Shown here in pieces: positions 31,504 to 39,280 of a DNA stretch of 54,601 bases. The notes beneath the pieces are model-generated. The model was given only the letters and a program-made list of their open reading frames with translations, searched no databases and was not told the origin of the DNA. The stretch is taken from the NCBI GenBank assembly GCA_913055675.1, contig CAJXKY010000014.1, positions 1 through 54,601 of the forward strand, given 5' to 3'. Source of the stretch: an uncultured Halanaerobiales bacterium. Lineage in GTDB: Bacteria; Bacillota; Halanaerobiia; Halanaerobiales; M55B127. The first letter of the stretch is position 1. Every line of letters begins with the position of its first letter. A program made the position numbers and the translations under genes.

Positions 31504-32786
31504 TCTTTATCAGCTCCCTTTTTAGAAAAGTTTTCTTCAATAGACTTAATTAAAGCATTATTAACAGAAATTCCGACTGGATTTACAATTTCATATTGAT
31601 GTTTTAATGTTTTTTGCAGATCTTCATTTACATATCCAGTTGGAAGCGGACACTCAAGTCCATTAATTATAAAGTTAAAATGTCTCTGAGCAATTTCATA
31701 AGCACTAATCGCTTTAAAGGCACAACTTGTTTTAGCTCCATCACACAAAACACCACCAATATCACTATATATATTATTTATTCCTTCTTCTATCATTTCA
31801 TTTTTATCATTTAAATACAGTAAAGCAGCTAACATTCCAGGAGCAGCAGCTGTAAAAAGACCACATAAGGAAGACAACTTTCCTATTTTGATTTTTATAA
31901 AATATGCTATTAAATGAGCTAGAAGGGTTGCTTTTAAAATCTCGGTTTCATTTTTATTTAATTCCAAACCAGATAAGTATGTACCAAGGGTTATAAAAAT
32001 ACCTTGATTACCGCTACCGGATGAAGCTAAAGCAGGTAACTGTGCTCCTGCCATCCTAGCATCTATTGCGGCTGCCACTTTCGCAGCAGAATTTCTGATG
32101 AAGTCATCTCCCGCCATTTTTTTATATTGCCTTCCGATACCACATCCTTCATCATCTAAACCAGCTTCTGCTAATTCTTGGTTAGTGAGTAAACCTTGTT
32201 TTAAATATCTTTCTATTGAAACATCATATTGCTTTTCCATTAAATCTATTATTTCACGAATATTCATATTTTTTATTTCATTTTTTAAGTTAAATTTCAT
32301 GTTTTTTTCTTCCATTAGATCATCATTTTTATATATTGAATCACCATCTACATTAATCTGAGTCAAATTGGTGTGCCCTTTGACAATTGTGGACTCCACA
32401 GTATTATCACCAAACAACTCAGCTTTAATAAATAGTTCTTCTTGGTCTTCAATAACTTTTAATTCTACTAAATCTATAATTTCTTCCCCTTTTTGAATAA
32501 CCTCGTCTTCTAGACTATTTAAAAGTGTTAACTTTTTATCCGCAGAATTTTCAATAAAAAATCCGAGGGCAGCTGCCAACCTATTGCCTCCATATTTATT
32601 GGTACCAGGAATCCCGGTCCGCATTCCATTTTTATATACATAGCCATCCATTTCAACCACAATTTTCTGGAGTTTTCCCTCTAAAAAATCTGAAGCTCTT
32701 GCAACTGCATAAGCCACCGCTGCTGGTTCCGTACATCCATTTGCCAACTCTAATTCCTGGTTAATAAACTTCTGGAGTAATTTCAT
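31500..32786 (-). CDS. cyuA: L-cysteine desulfidase / serine dehydratase-alpha-like [4Fe-4S] enzyme (UPF0597)
   Basis: Encodes 428 residues of the CyuA/CdsB family. Cysteines that could hold an iron-sulfur cluster are C18 (NGCTEPAAVAYA), C308 (SSLCGLFTAAAPG) and C348/C355 (GGVLCDGAKTSC). A glycine-rich SGSGNQG region resembles the serine dehydratase fold. The likely reaction is L-cysteine to pyruvate, ammonia and sulfide; related serine dehydration remains possible. The ATG is 4 bases inside the coupling with the CoADR-like gene downstream. RidA at 16.5 kb would clear the 2-aminoacrylate such enzymes release. Confidence 0.85.
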   Translation of the reverse strand: MKLLQKFINQELELANGCTEPAAVAYAVARASDFLEGKLQKIVVEMDGYVYKNGMRTGIPGTNKYGGNRLAAALGFFIENSADKKLTLLNSLEDEVIQKGEEIIDLVELKVIEDQEELFIKAELFGDNTVESTIVKGHTNLTQINVDGDSIYKNDDLMEEKNMKFNLKNEIKNMNIREIIDLMEKQYDVSIERYLKQGLLTNQELAEAGLDDEGCGIGRQYKKMAGDDFIRNSAAKVAAAIDARMAGAQLPALASSGSGNQGIFITLGTYLSGLELNKNETEILKATLLAHLIAYFIKIKIGKLSSLCGLFTAAAPGMLAALLYLNDKNEMIEEGINNIYSDIGGVLCDGAKTSCAFKAISAYEIAQRHFNFIINGLECPLPTGYVNEDLQKTLKHQYEIVNPVGISVNNALIKSIEENFSKKGADKE

Positions 32787-32867
32787 TAAAATTTATGCCC
32801 CCTATCTCTTTTTTATTTTATTCTGGATAAAATGATTAAAATCCTTTAATCTATTTTTAGTTTGGAT

Positions 32868-32900
32868 AAAATAAAAGTGCCTGGTTTTATCCAGACACTT
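32868..32900 (-). terminator. intrinsic terminator after mrp
   Basis: On the minus strand AAGTGTCTGG, loop ATAAAA, CCAGGCACTT (one T-G pair) is followed by TTATTTTATC. It is 20 bases past the mrp stop and upstream of the cysteine desulfidase-like gene. Confidence 0.8.
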
Positions 32901-32920
32901 TTTAATTTTTCTATTATTTT

Positions 32921-33772
32921 TTAAGCTTGCCCCGGTCCACCTTTTAAATCCATTGGTTGTAATGAAGGGTCAAACTCTTTTTTCTTTTTAGTAACTTCTT
33001 TTGCTATTTTATTAAATTCTCTACTAATATCATCATTATTAGCTTCATCCACTACGGGATTACCTTTGTCTCCACCTTCTCTAACATGCTTCATCAAAGG
33101 AAGCTGTCCTAGAAGGTCTACGTTCAATAAATCAGCTAGCTCTTTACCTCCGTTTTTACCAAATATATATTCCTTGTTTCCACATTCTGAACATTCATAG
33201 TAAGCCATGTTTTCAATGATACCTAAAATTTCAGAATCCATTTTTTCTGCCATATGACCAACTCTACCAGCAACATTGGTCGCTGTAATTTGGGGTGTTG
33301 TTACAATTAAAGTTCGAGCATGAGGTAATTTCTGCATTATATTTAAAACCATATCTCCAGTACCTGGTGGTAAGTCTAAAAGAAGATAATCTAATTCATC
33401 CCAAACAACATCCTGGAAAAATTGCTGTAAAGCTCCTAAAAGAAGTGGACTTCTCCAGATAACAGGATTTTTTTCATTGACAAAGGAGCCCATTGAAATT
33501 ACCTTGACTCCCATTTTTTCAGCGGGATGGATTAATTCAGATTCTTGTTCAACCTTTACTTCTTCTTCTATCCCTATGATCCTTGGTATACTGAATCCAT
33601 GAACATCTGCATCAATAATACCTACTTTTTTACCTTGGTTTTGCAAAGCAACAGCTAAATTAGCAGTTACAGTTGATTTCCCAACTCCGCCTTTTCCACT
33701 AGCAATGGCTATTAAACCCTCACTTATTGAACCGTGTTCTAATTCAATTTTACCATCTTTTATCTCATACAT
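32921..33772 (-). CDS. mrp: Mrp/NBP35-type P-loop ATPase, iron-sulfur cluster carrier
   Basis: Encodes 283 residues. The deviant Walker A GKGGVGKS is at 26-33, and the family signature DLPPGTGD follows in the middle. A CSEC motif near the C-terminal third is usable for cluster binding, although the usual CxxC pair sits in a slightly different context. It transfers [Fe-S] clusters to target enzymes. It is directly downstream of feoB (15 bases), a sensible link between iron uptake and cluster delivery. Confidence 0.93.
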   Translation of the reverse strand: MYEIKDGKIELEHGSISEGLIAIASGKGGVGKSTVTANLAVALQNQGKKVGIIDADVHGFSIPRIIGIEEEVKVEQESELIHPAEKMGVKVISMGSFVNEKNPVIWRSPLLLGALQQFFQDVVWDELDYLLLDLPPGTGDMVLNIMQKLPHARTLIVTTPQITATNVAGRVGHMAEKMDSEILGIIENMAYYECSECGNKEYIFGKNGGKELADLLNVDLLGQLPLMKHVREGGDKGNPVVDEANNDDISREFNKIAKEVTKKKKEFDPSLQPMDLKGGPGQA

Positions 33773-33787
33773 TCTATTTCCTCCCTT

Positions 33788-35593
33788 TTATTCTATTATT
33801 CTCTGTTGTTTTTTACTCGTTAACCTGTATAACACAAAAATGATTATAACTATTAAGGATAGGGTAATACCAGTACTTAATATGGTATTAAAACCTATAT
33901 TTAAAATTGTACCAACTGAAATTGCTGTTACTACCATAATACCTGATGACTTCAACATTCTATATAAACCTAATTCTCTAAATAAGATAATAAAAGTAGC
34001 TACACATGGAAAATAAACTGTTAAAATGGTACTTGCAATAACCAGCTGTTTAATAGTTAAATCTAAAGGAGCTAACATACCCATAGCTAAATCTTTTCTT
34101 AAAAATCCCATTAATAAAGCTGAAATGACCTCTTTGGGTAACCCAAAAAGTGATGAAAATACTGGGCCTAATACTCTAGTTAGTAAATCGAAAAATCCAA
34201 GTGCATACATTGTATTTACTGCCAATACACCTAATAAAACAAACGGAATAGCTTCTTTTAAAAAGTTAATTACTCTCATCCAGAGTTTCTTAAATACAAT
34301 ACCTATCAAAGGTATTCTTAAAGTAGGGATTTCAATTAATAAATCACTGCTATATCCAGGTAGAAAGTAATTAAGTAATAAACCAACAATTATCCAAACT
34401 ATAAACAAGGATGCAAAAACAAACGAAACATATATTCCACCAAAAGCCCCTACTAACCCTATAATCATAGCAGTCTGGGCCATACAAGGTATTGAAATAG
34501 ACATTAAAGTACTGGCAATAAACTGTTCCCTTTTACTATCAAGATTTCGGGCAGCTAAGGCTGCTGGAACATTACAACCAAAACCGAGAATCATCGGTAT
34601 TATTGAAAACCCATGTAAACCAACTTTATGCATTAAATTATCTAATAAAACTGCAAGTCTAGGTAGATATCCTGAATCTTCTAAAATACTTAATACAAAA
34701 TAAAAGGAAATAATATAAGGTAATACTGCAGCAAAAGGGATAAATATACCAGTAGTAAGTAATCCGAAGGACTGTTCAAAATCGATCTGACCATTTACTA
34801 ACTGTCCTATTAAAAGATCATGTAAAAAAGAACCTTCGGTAATAAAATTACTAATGGCAAGCAAAAAAGTATGATATGGACCTTCAAAAAAAGGTGCAGC
34901 GACATAATTTATCAGTCCTTCACCTATAAATCTTATTACTATAAAAGTCAGATATAAAACAATTGCTGCTATTGGAATTCCAGTCCAGGGTTTCAAAGTA
35001 TATTCTTCTAAAAGTTCTTTACTAGAATGATGTTTGGGTTTGATTCGTTGTACCTCATTTATTATATGACCAATTTTAGACCATCTTTCATCATTTGATA
35101 GCTCTTTAAATTCTTTAACTTTTCTATATAATAGATAATCTAAAGCTTCTTGTAACCCTTTCCCGGTCGTAGCTACTGTTGGTATTACTGGTACCTTAAG
35201 TTGTTCTTGTAATTTTTTTAAATCAATATCAATTCCCTTATGTTTAGTTTCATCCCACATATTTAATAACACAACAACCGGTATATCTCTTTCTAATAGT
35301 TGAAGTGTTAAGTTTAAATTTCTTTCTAAATTGGTTGCATCAACTATATTAAAAACAATATCTCCCTCTTGTAACATTTCAACTGCTACTTCTTCTGCTT
35401 TATTAGTAGGCTCTAATGTATAGGTCCCGGGAACATCAATCAATTCAATATTTTCACCTTCATGTTTAAATAGTCCTTTTTTATACTCCACCGTAGTTCC
35501 AGCATAATTTGAAGAGGTTACACTGGTTCCGGTTAATCTTGAGAATATTACGCTTTTACCAACATTTGGGTTTCCCATTAATAATACTTTCAT
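33788..35593 (-). CDS. feoB: FeoB-family ferrous metal transporter, divergent gate region
   Basis: Encodes 601 residues: an N-terminal G domain (GNPNVGKS at 7-14, NYAGTTVEYKKG switch, DVPGTY, LNMWDE) and a polytopic membrane part with two gate repeats. The first gate reads GFGCNVPAALAARNL then MSISIPCMAQTAM, where well-studied FeoBs have a Cys-Gly-Ala-Arg-Leu-Pro motif, so metal preference may differ. It is shorter than the 770-residue E. coli protein. The frame could open at a TTG at 35602, but ATG 35593 comes 1 base after the feoA stop and gives the proper G-domain start. Confidence 0.9.
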   Translation of the reverse strand: MKVLLMGNPNVGKSVIFSRLTGTSVTSSNYAGTTVEYKKGLFKHEGENIELIDVPGTYTLEPTNKAEEVAVEMLQEGDIVFNIVDATNLERNLNLTLQLLERDIPVVVLLNMWDETKHKGIDIDLKKLQEQLKVPVIPTVATTGKGLQEALDYLLYRKVKEFKELSNDERWSKIGHIINEVQRIKPKHHSSKELLEEYTLKPWTGIPIAAIVLYLTFIVIRFIGEGLINYVAAPFFEGPYHTFLLAISNFITEGSFLHDLLIGQLVNGQIDFEQSFGLLTTGIFIPFAAVLPYIISFYFVLSILEDSGYLPRLAVLLDNLMHKVGLHGFSIIPMILGFGCNVPAALAARNLDSKREQFIASTLMSISIPCMAQTAMIIGLVGAFGGIYVSFVFASLFIVWIIVGLLLNYFLPGYSSDLLIEIPTLRIPLIGIVFKKLWMRVINFLKEAIPFVLLGVLAVNTMYALGFFDLLTRVLGPVFSSLFGLPKEVISALLMGFLRKDLAMGMLAPLDLTIKQLVIASTILTVYFPCVATFIILFRELGLYRMLKSSGIMVVTAISVGTILNIGFNTILSTGITLSLIVIIIFVLYRLTSKKQQRIIE

Positions 35594-35594
35594 T

Positions 35595-35876
35595 TTACTC
35601 AATAACCTTTACCATTATTTTTTCAGCCATCCCTCTTCCGATAGCTATCCTGGAACTATTTTCTATTTGAATAGTAATAGGTCCTCGTAACACCATATCA
35701 CTAACTTTCTTCACTTGTTTCCCTTTTCTTATTCCTAAAGAATCAAGTTTCTTTTTTAGTTTTTTCCCGCCTTTAAAGGAAAATACTTCTCCTTTTTTGC
35801 CGGCTGCTAAATCTGCTAATGTTATTACATTTTTCTCCACTATTAGATCATCCCCTGAATATATATTGATATTCAT
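35595..35876 (-). CDS. feoA: FeoA-domain protein
   Basis: Encodes 93 residues with the SH3-like FeoA fold (ITLADLAAGKKGEV ... LDSLGIRKGKQVKKV ... GPITIQI). FeoA-type proteins assist FeoB. There is an earlier ATG at 35891, but the candidate promoter would put the transcript start near 35890; the ATG at 35876 (weak AAGTGA upstream) is preferred. The stop is 1 base from the feoB start, so translation is coupled. Confidence 0.85.
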   Translation of the reverse strand: MNINIYSGDDLIVEKNVITLADLAAGKKGEVFSFKGGKKLKKKLDSLGIRKGKQVKKVSDMVLRGPITIQIENSSRIAIGRGMAEKIMVKVIE

Positions 35877-35897
35877 TATCACTTCATTCATATTTAT

Positions 35898-35926
35898 ATA
35901 TTAACATAACTTTAAAATTAGTTCAA
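35898..35926 (-). promoter_or_regulatory. candidate promoter of feoAB-mrp
   Basis: TTGAAC (35926-35921) and TAATAT (35903-35898) at 17-base spacing on the minus strand. The -35 lies inside the last codons of the MFS gene. No Fur-like palindrome was recognised. Confidence 0.4.
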
Positions 35927-37150
35927 TATCATACAGTCCTTTTTACTATCTATAAAAAAAGCTGATATCATTACCAATGAAACTAAAAGGAAAGTTAAAG
36001 TGTAACCTAATAAGTTAATTAGTATACCACCAGCAAGTGGAAGAATAATTACTAAAATATTAAGACTATCTCTAATACCTAAATATACAGTTCTTTTATC
36101 TGCTGGAGTTAAATCGAGTAAATAGGGTGTGAATCCTATCTTTCGCCCACTAATTACAAAACCAATTAAAAGGAAAAGATATTTATATAATTCGGGATCT
36201 AAGCGACCTGCGATTAAGGCAAGAACAGGTATTATTCCACCAATTAATACACAAACTCTAACTACATACCTAGCACCTTTTTTATCTCCTAAATAGCCCC
36301 AAAAAATATTGGATAAAATCATTCCTGTAATTTGAAATAATAAAAAGGTACCTACATACTGACTAGAAAGGTTAAAGGTATCTTTTGCATATACTATATA
36401 AAAAGGAAGGATCATTAAACTAAAACTAGATAAATTTTCAATAATCACAAATTTTAAAAATGTAGGATCATTTTTTAATAGTTGGGGAACTCTTTTTAAA
36501 AAACTTATTAGTTTTAATTTTTCTTTATTAACTACAGAAGGTTTTTCATCTATGATCCAAAAAGAAATGGCAGCTATAATAAGTCCTATAAAACCAATAA
36601 TAAGTAAAATACTATAATTGTTAGGAAAAGCAAAGTTACCTGGGCTGAATATATATTTCACTATTAAACCGCCAGAAAAAGCCATCACACTGGCCACAAA
36701 TTGTTTGGAAGCAAATATTTTTTCTCGTTCCCCCTTAGTAGTTAACTTTCCAATTATCTCTGTGTAAGATAGGGAAGCAAAACCACCACTAAGAGAAAAG
36801 ATAAAGATAAATATAAAAAAGAACGTAATAACTATTAGCGGATTTTCTTTTCCATAAAAGTAAGTTGTCAAAGCCATCCCTAGAAAAGAAAACGACCTTA
36901 AATATATTCCGGTAAGTAAAATCTTCTTTTTATATTTTACATAACTGAGATAATGACTGAATATAATATTAAATAATCTTGGTACCCCCAATATCATTGA
37001 ATATAATAATCCAAATATAATTTTTGAATCTATTAATTCCGAAATAAGGGAAGGTAAAACAGTATTTAAGTCTATCATAGACATTGTTAAAGCTAGAAAT
37101 GCTCCATGCCATAAAAATATGAAGTATATTTTCTTATTTTTTATATTGAT
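35918..37150 (-). CDS. MFS transporter, apparently starting at a non-AUG codon
   Basis: Encodes 410 residues with twelve predicted membrane helices; substrate unknown. The first ATG of the frame (37084) would cut helix 1 in half. Upstream the same frame continues with NIKNKKIYFIFLWHGAFLAL, a typical basic start plus helix 1, back to a TAA at 37168-37166. No ATG, GTG or TTG lies in this stretch, but GGGAGGG at 37157-37163 is a strong ribosome binding site, 6 bases before ATC (37150) and 3 bases before ATT (37153). ATC at 37150 is taken as start. If annotated from 37084, the protein would lack its N-terminal 22 residues. Confidence 0.75.
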   Translation of the reverse strand: MNIKNKKIYFIFLWHGAFLALTMSMIDLNTVLPSLISELIDSKIIFGLLYSMILGVPRLFNIIFSHYLSYVKYKKKILLTGIYLRSFSFLGMALTTYFYGKENPLIVITFFFIFIFIFSLSGGFASLSYTEIIGKLTTKGEREKIFASKQFVASVMAFSGGLIVKYIFSPGNFAFPNNYSILLIIGFIGLIIAAISFWIIDEKPSVVNKEKLKLISFLKRVPQLLKNDPTFLKFVIIENLSSFSLMILPFYIVYAKDTFNLSSQYVGTFLLFQITGMILSNIFWGYLGDKKGARYVVRVCVLIGGIIPVLALIAGRLDPELYKYLFLLIGFVISGRKIGFTPYLLDLTPADKRTVYLGIRDSLNILVIILPLAGGILINLLGYTLTFLLVSLVMISAFFIDSKKDCMILN

Positions 37151-37241
37151 AATTATCCCTCCCTTTTATTTCAATCGGGTATAATATTATCAAAGAGTTT
37201 CGATATATTCTGTAAAGTGATTACATTTTAAATCTTAAAAC

Positions 37242-37264
37242 AAAAAAAGACCCCGCTAGGGGCC
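37242..37264 (-). terminator. intrinsic terminator after the riboswitch-controlled gene
   Basis: On the minus strand GGCCCC, loop TAGC, GGGGTC (one G-T pair) is followed by seven T, 18 bases past the stop. It makes the upstream unit a single-gene transcript. Confidence 0.9.
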
Positions 37265-37282
37265 TTTATAATTTCAACAACT

Positions 37283-37828
37283 TTAATTATTTCCTTTTCC
37301 TTTACTTTTTCCCTTACTTTTACCTTTGCTCTTACCATTGCTTTTGCCTTTTGCATTATTATCATTATCATCTTCGTCTTCAGCTGATTCTTCAATATCT
37401 TGATCTTCATTTTCTTCTTGTTCTTGCTCTTGTTCTTCTTCTCTATCTTTTACTCTGTTTGTATTTTTATCAAGAAAATCTTGTATGTGACTGGAAAGAC
37501 CCTGTCCTGTCCACTCACCTTCACTATCTTCTTTAAATTTTGCTATTGAAGAAGAAAGTTCCTCTCCCATACCATCATCCTCAGTATCATCTTCATCTTC
37601 ATCTTGATCTATCTCCAGATCTTCTAAAACCTCATTTATTGTATCTTCATCAATTTCTTCAGAATCTTCTAATTCTGCTAAGGCATCTTGTAAAACCAAA
37701 CGTTCATCATCACTAAGATAATCTAAATCATATTCATCTAAATTTACCTCCTGTGCTAAACCAGCAGGCGCCAACAATAAGATTAGTACCAACGTCAATG
37801 ATAATATTTTCAATTTTTTATTAAACAT
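37283..37828 (-). CDS. secreted, highly acidic protein with a Lys/Gly/Ser repeat tail, under a GEMM riboswitch
   Basis: Encodes 181 residues. A signal peptide (about 1-25, ending PAGLAQ) precedes a region extremely rich in Asp and Glu (about 26-85 and again 125-155, with EEEQEQEQEENEDQD). Between them lies a short segment (SSSIAKFKEDSEGEWTG) repeated in part as LSSHIQDF. The protein ends in a basic tail of KSKG units (about 160-181). No family is recognised. The split of acidic body and basic tail suggests ion or polymer binding, for example in a surface matrix. The gene stands alone, with its own promoter, c-di-GMP-type riboswitch and terminator, so the product is probably linked to a sessile-motile switch (inference). 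Confidence 0.8.
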   Translation of the reverse strand: MFNKKLKILSLTLVLILLLAPAGLAQEVNLDEYDLDYLSDDERLVLQDALAELEDSEEIDEDTINEVLEDLEIDQDEDEDDTEDDGMGEELSSSIAKFKEDSEGEWTGQGLSSHIQDFLDKNTNRVKDREEEQEQEQEENEDQDIEESAEDEDDNDNNAKGKSNGKSKGKSKGKSKGKGNN

Positions 37829-37893
37829 TTTATCTTCCCCCTTAATCTATAATTGTGTCTTTTAAAATTCATTAAATCAATAAGCGAGAAAAC

Positions 37894-37926
37894 AAAAAAG
37901 CCTATTGACTTAAAAGCCATAGACTT
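37894..37926 (-). terminator. riboswitch expression-platform terminator
   Basis: On the minus strand the arms AAGTCTATGGCTT and AAGTCAATAGGCTT pair through 13 positions with one bulge and a 2-base gap at the tip, followed by TTTTTT (37899-37894). It sits directly 3' of the riboswitch aptamer, the normal place for a ligand-controlled terminator. Confidence 0.85.
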
Positions 37927-37929
37927 AAG

Positions 37930-38019
37930 AATATGGTAGCTTGGCGATCTTAAAAAAAAATAAGATCCATAGCTTTGCGTCCCCTTCTTACGAGGGGTTT
38001 GCCTTTTTCTCCTATATTT
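37930..38019 (-). ncRNA. GEMM-I (c-di-GMP-I class) riboswitch aptamer
   Basis: Read on the minus strand, the conserved core is intact: GGCAAACC (38003-37996), a P2 stem CCCCUC-GUAA-GAAGGGG capped by a GNRA tetraloop (37991-37988), ACGCAAAGC (37980-37972), UAUGG as tetraloop-receptor strand, a P3 stem GAUCUU/AAGAUC (37967-37946), then GCCAAGCUACC. The P1 arms AAUAUAGG (38018-38011) and CCAUAUU (37936-37930) close the fold. By hand alignment to the Vibrio Vc2 aptamer the position that separates c-di-GMP from cGAMP types appears to be G, favouring c-di-GMP, but this needs a proper alignment. It lies about 100 bases 5' of the secreted-protein gene. Confidence 0.9.
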
Positions 38020-38040
38020 CTTTTTCTATATTGTAATATA

Positions 38041-38069
38041 AACATATCATATTAGTTTTAACAAGTCAA
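38041..38069 (-). promoter_or_regulatory. promoter of the riboswitch transcript
   Basis: TTGACT (38069-38064) and TATGTT (38046-38041) at 17-base spacing on the minus strand. The start site would be about 38034, 15 bases before the P1 stem of the riboswitch. The rest of the gap to 38158 is AT-rich with no other gene. Confidence 0.65.
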
Positions 38070-38158
38070 CTCATAAAATTAAGTAAGTCGCTCTATTTTT
38101 TACTATCCCTGTTATAATAGTAAATAAAAGCTTTTTGTTACTCAAAATATTCTTCTGT

Positions 38159-39268
38159 TTACAAGTTTTTATTATCTAAAAGACCTAATAAAACCCCAGA
38201 ATATACAGTTGCTAAATCATTAAATATTACATGGACCCAAAATCCAATTAAAATTGCAATTATAACTTTCTTATAATTATTTTGAACTTTCCAAGCATTT
38301 TTAGCATTCATAAATATCCTATAAAATATCCAACCAAAGAAAAAAAGACCTCCTATGATTCCCCAACCAGTAATAATATTTAAATAATTATTGTGGGGAG
38401 TCATTGCATCAATCTTTTCACCTGGCACTTTATAATTAGGATATGCAGTATGAAAATTTCCAGGTCCAACACCAAAGAAAAAATTATCTTTCACCATTAA
38501 TAAAGCCCCTTCATATACCTTTAGTCGCATATAGTTGCTCCGGTCTTGTAAAGAAAATATTGATAAGACCCTTCTGTAAAAACGGTTATTAGTAAATAAT
38601 GCAACTGCTACTAAAGAAGTTAATACACCAATTACTTTCCAGGACATAAAAACTGCTAGAACAAAACCGCCGGCTGCAGTTCCTACCATTGCTCCTCTTG
38701 AACTAGAAATTATCAATGCAACCAGATTTAAAATCAAATATAATAAATTAAATCCTTTTTGTTTTTTGCTTTTTTCTATTATCAATAAACCTAATGCCCC
38801 AATAATACCGGCCTGAATAATAACACCCAAACCATTATCTCCAATTCCAAAAATATATGCTCTACCATTTCCATTTATTAGTTCTACACCTTTATAAACA
38901 ACTTTCCATGAAAAATAGCGAGCCAATACTGTAATAAAAGCTAAGATAGTAGTCCCTTTAACCATATCTTTTATAAATACAACAGGATTATCAATGAAAT
39001 ACTTACCCATTATGTAAAACCAAATAAATACAAAAGGGATTAAAAATGAAGGTATTGCTTTTGAAACACTATAAGCCCCGATTATACTAATTATTCCAGA
39101 GATGAATAGACCAGCCCAAAAAAATAGATTTACTTTATCCCAATCAGCATTTTTGAGTCTTTTGCCTCTTATTGAAGAGAGAACAACCAAATTCAAAATA
39201 TTAAAAGCCGGATTGATATTCATAGTAAATCCCATTATTCGTTCCCATATTTTAGCTAATTTCTTCAT
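38159..39268 (-). CDS. O-antigen ligase/polymerase family membrane protein
   Basis: Encodes 369 residues with about ten membrane helices and a large extracytoplasmic loop near residues 240-300. The loop contains FFFGVGPGNFHTAYP and MTPHNNYLNIITGWG, the usual Wzy_C-type motif with a conserved histidine. Such proteins either polymerise repeat units (Wzy) or ligate polysaccharide to lipid A-core (WaaL). Sequence alone does not separate the two. It is the last gene of a three-gene run with an LpxB-like glycosyltransferase and an MsbA-like exporter, so a lipopolysaccharide-like product is likely. Confidence 0.85.
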   Translation of the reverse strand: MKKLAKIWERIMGFTMNINPAFNILNLVVLSSIRGKRLKNADWDKVNLFFWAGLFISGIISIIGAYSVSKAIPSFLIPFVFIWFYIMGKYFIDNPVVFIKDMVKGTTILAFITVLARYFSWKVVYKGVELINGNGRAYIFGIGDNGLGVIIQAGIIGALGLLIIEKSKKQKGFNLLYLILNLVALIISSSRGAMVGTAAGGFVLAVFMSWKVIGVLTSLVAVALFTNNRFYRRVLSIFSLQDRSNYMRLKVYEGALLMVKDNFFFGVGPGNFHTAYPNYKVPGEKIDAMTPHNNYLNIITGWGIIGGLFFFGWIFYRIFMNAKNAWKVQNNYKKVIIAILIGFWVHVIFNDLATVYSGVLLGLLDNKNL

Positions 39269-39280
39269 CTGATCACCTCA

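Noticed and set aside
37228..37410. Minus-strand Lys-rich frame overlapping the end of the secreted acidic protein gene
   Set aside because: Shadow of the low-complexity KSKG-coding and terminator region; no Shine-Dalgarno sequence and crosses the terminator.
38095..38125. Inverted repeat TTTACTAT/ATAGTAAA after the O-antigen ligase gene
   Set aside because: Long loop and no T tract on either strand; too weak to call a terminator.
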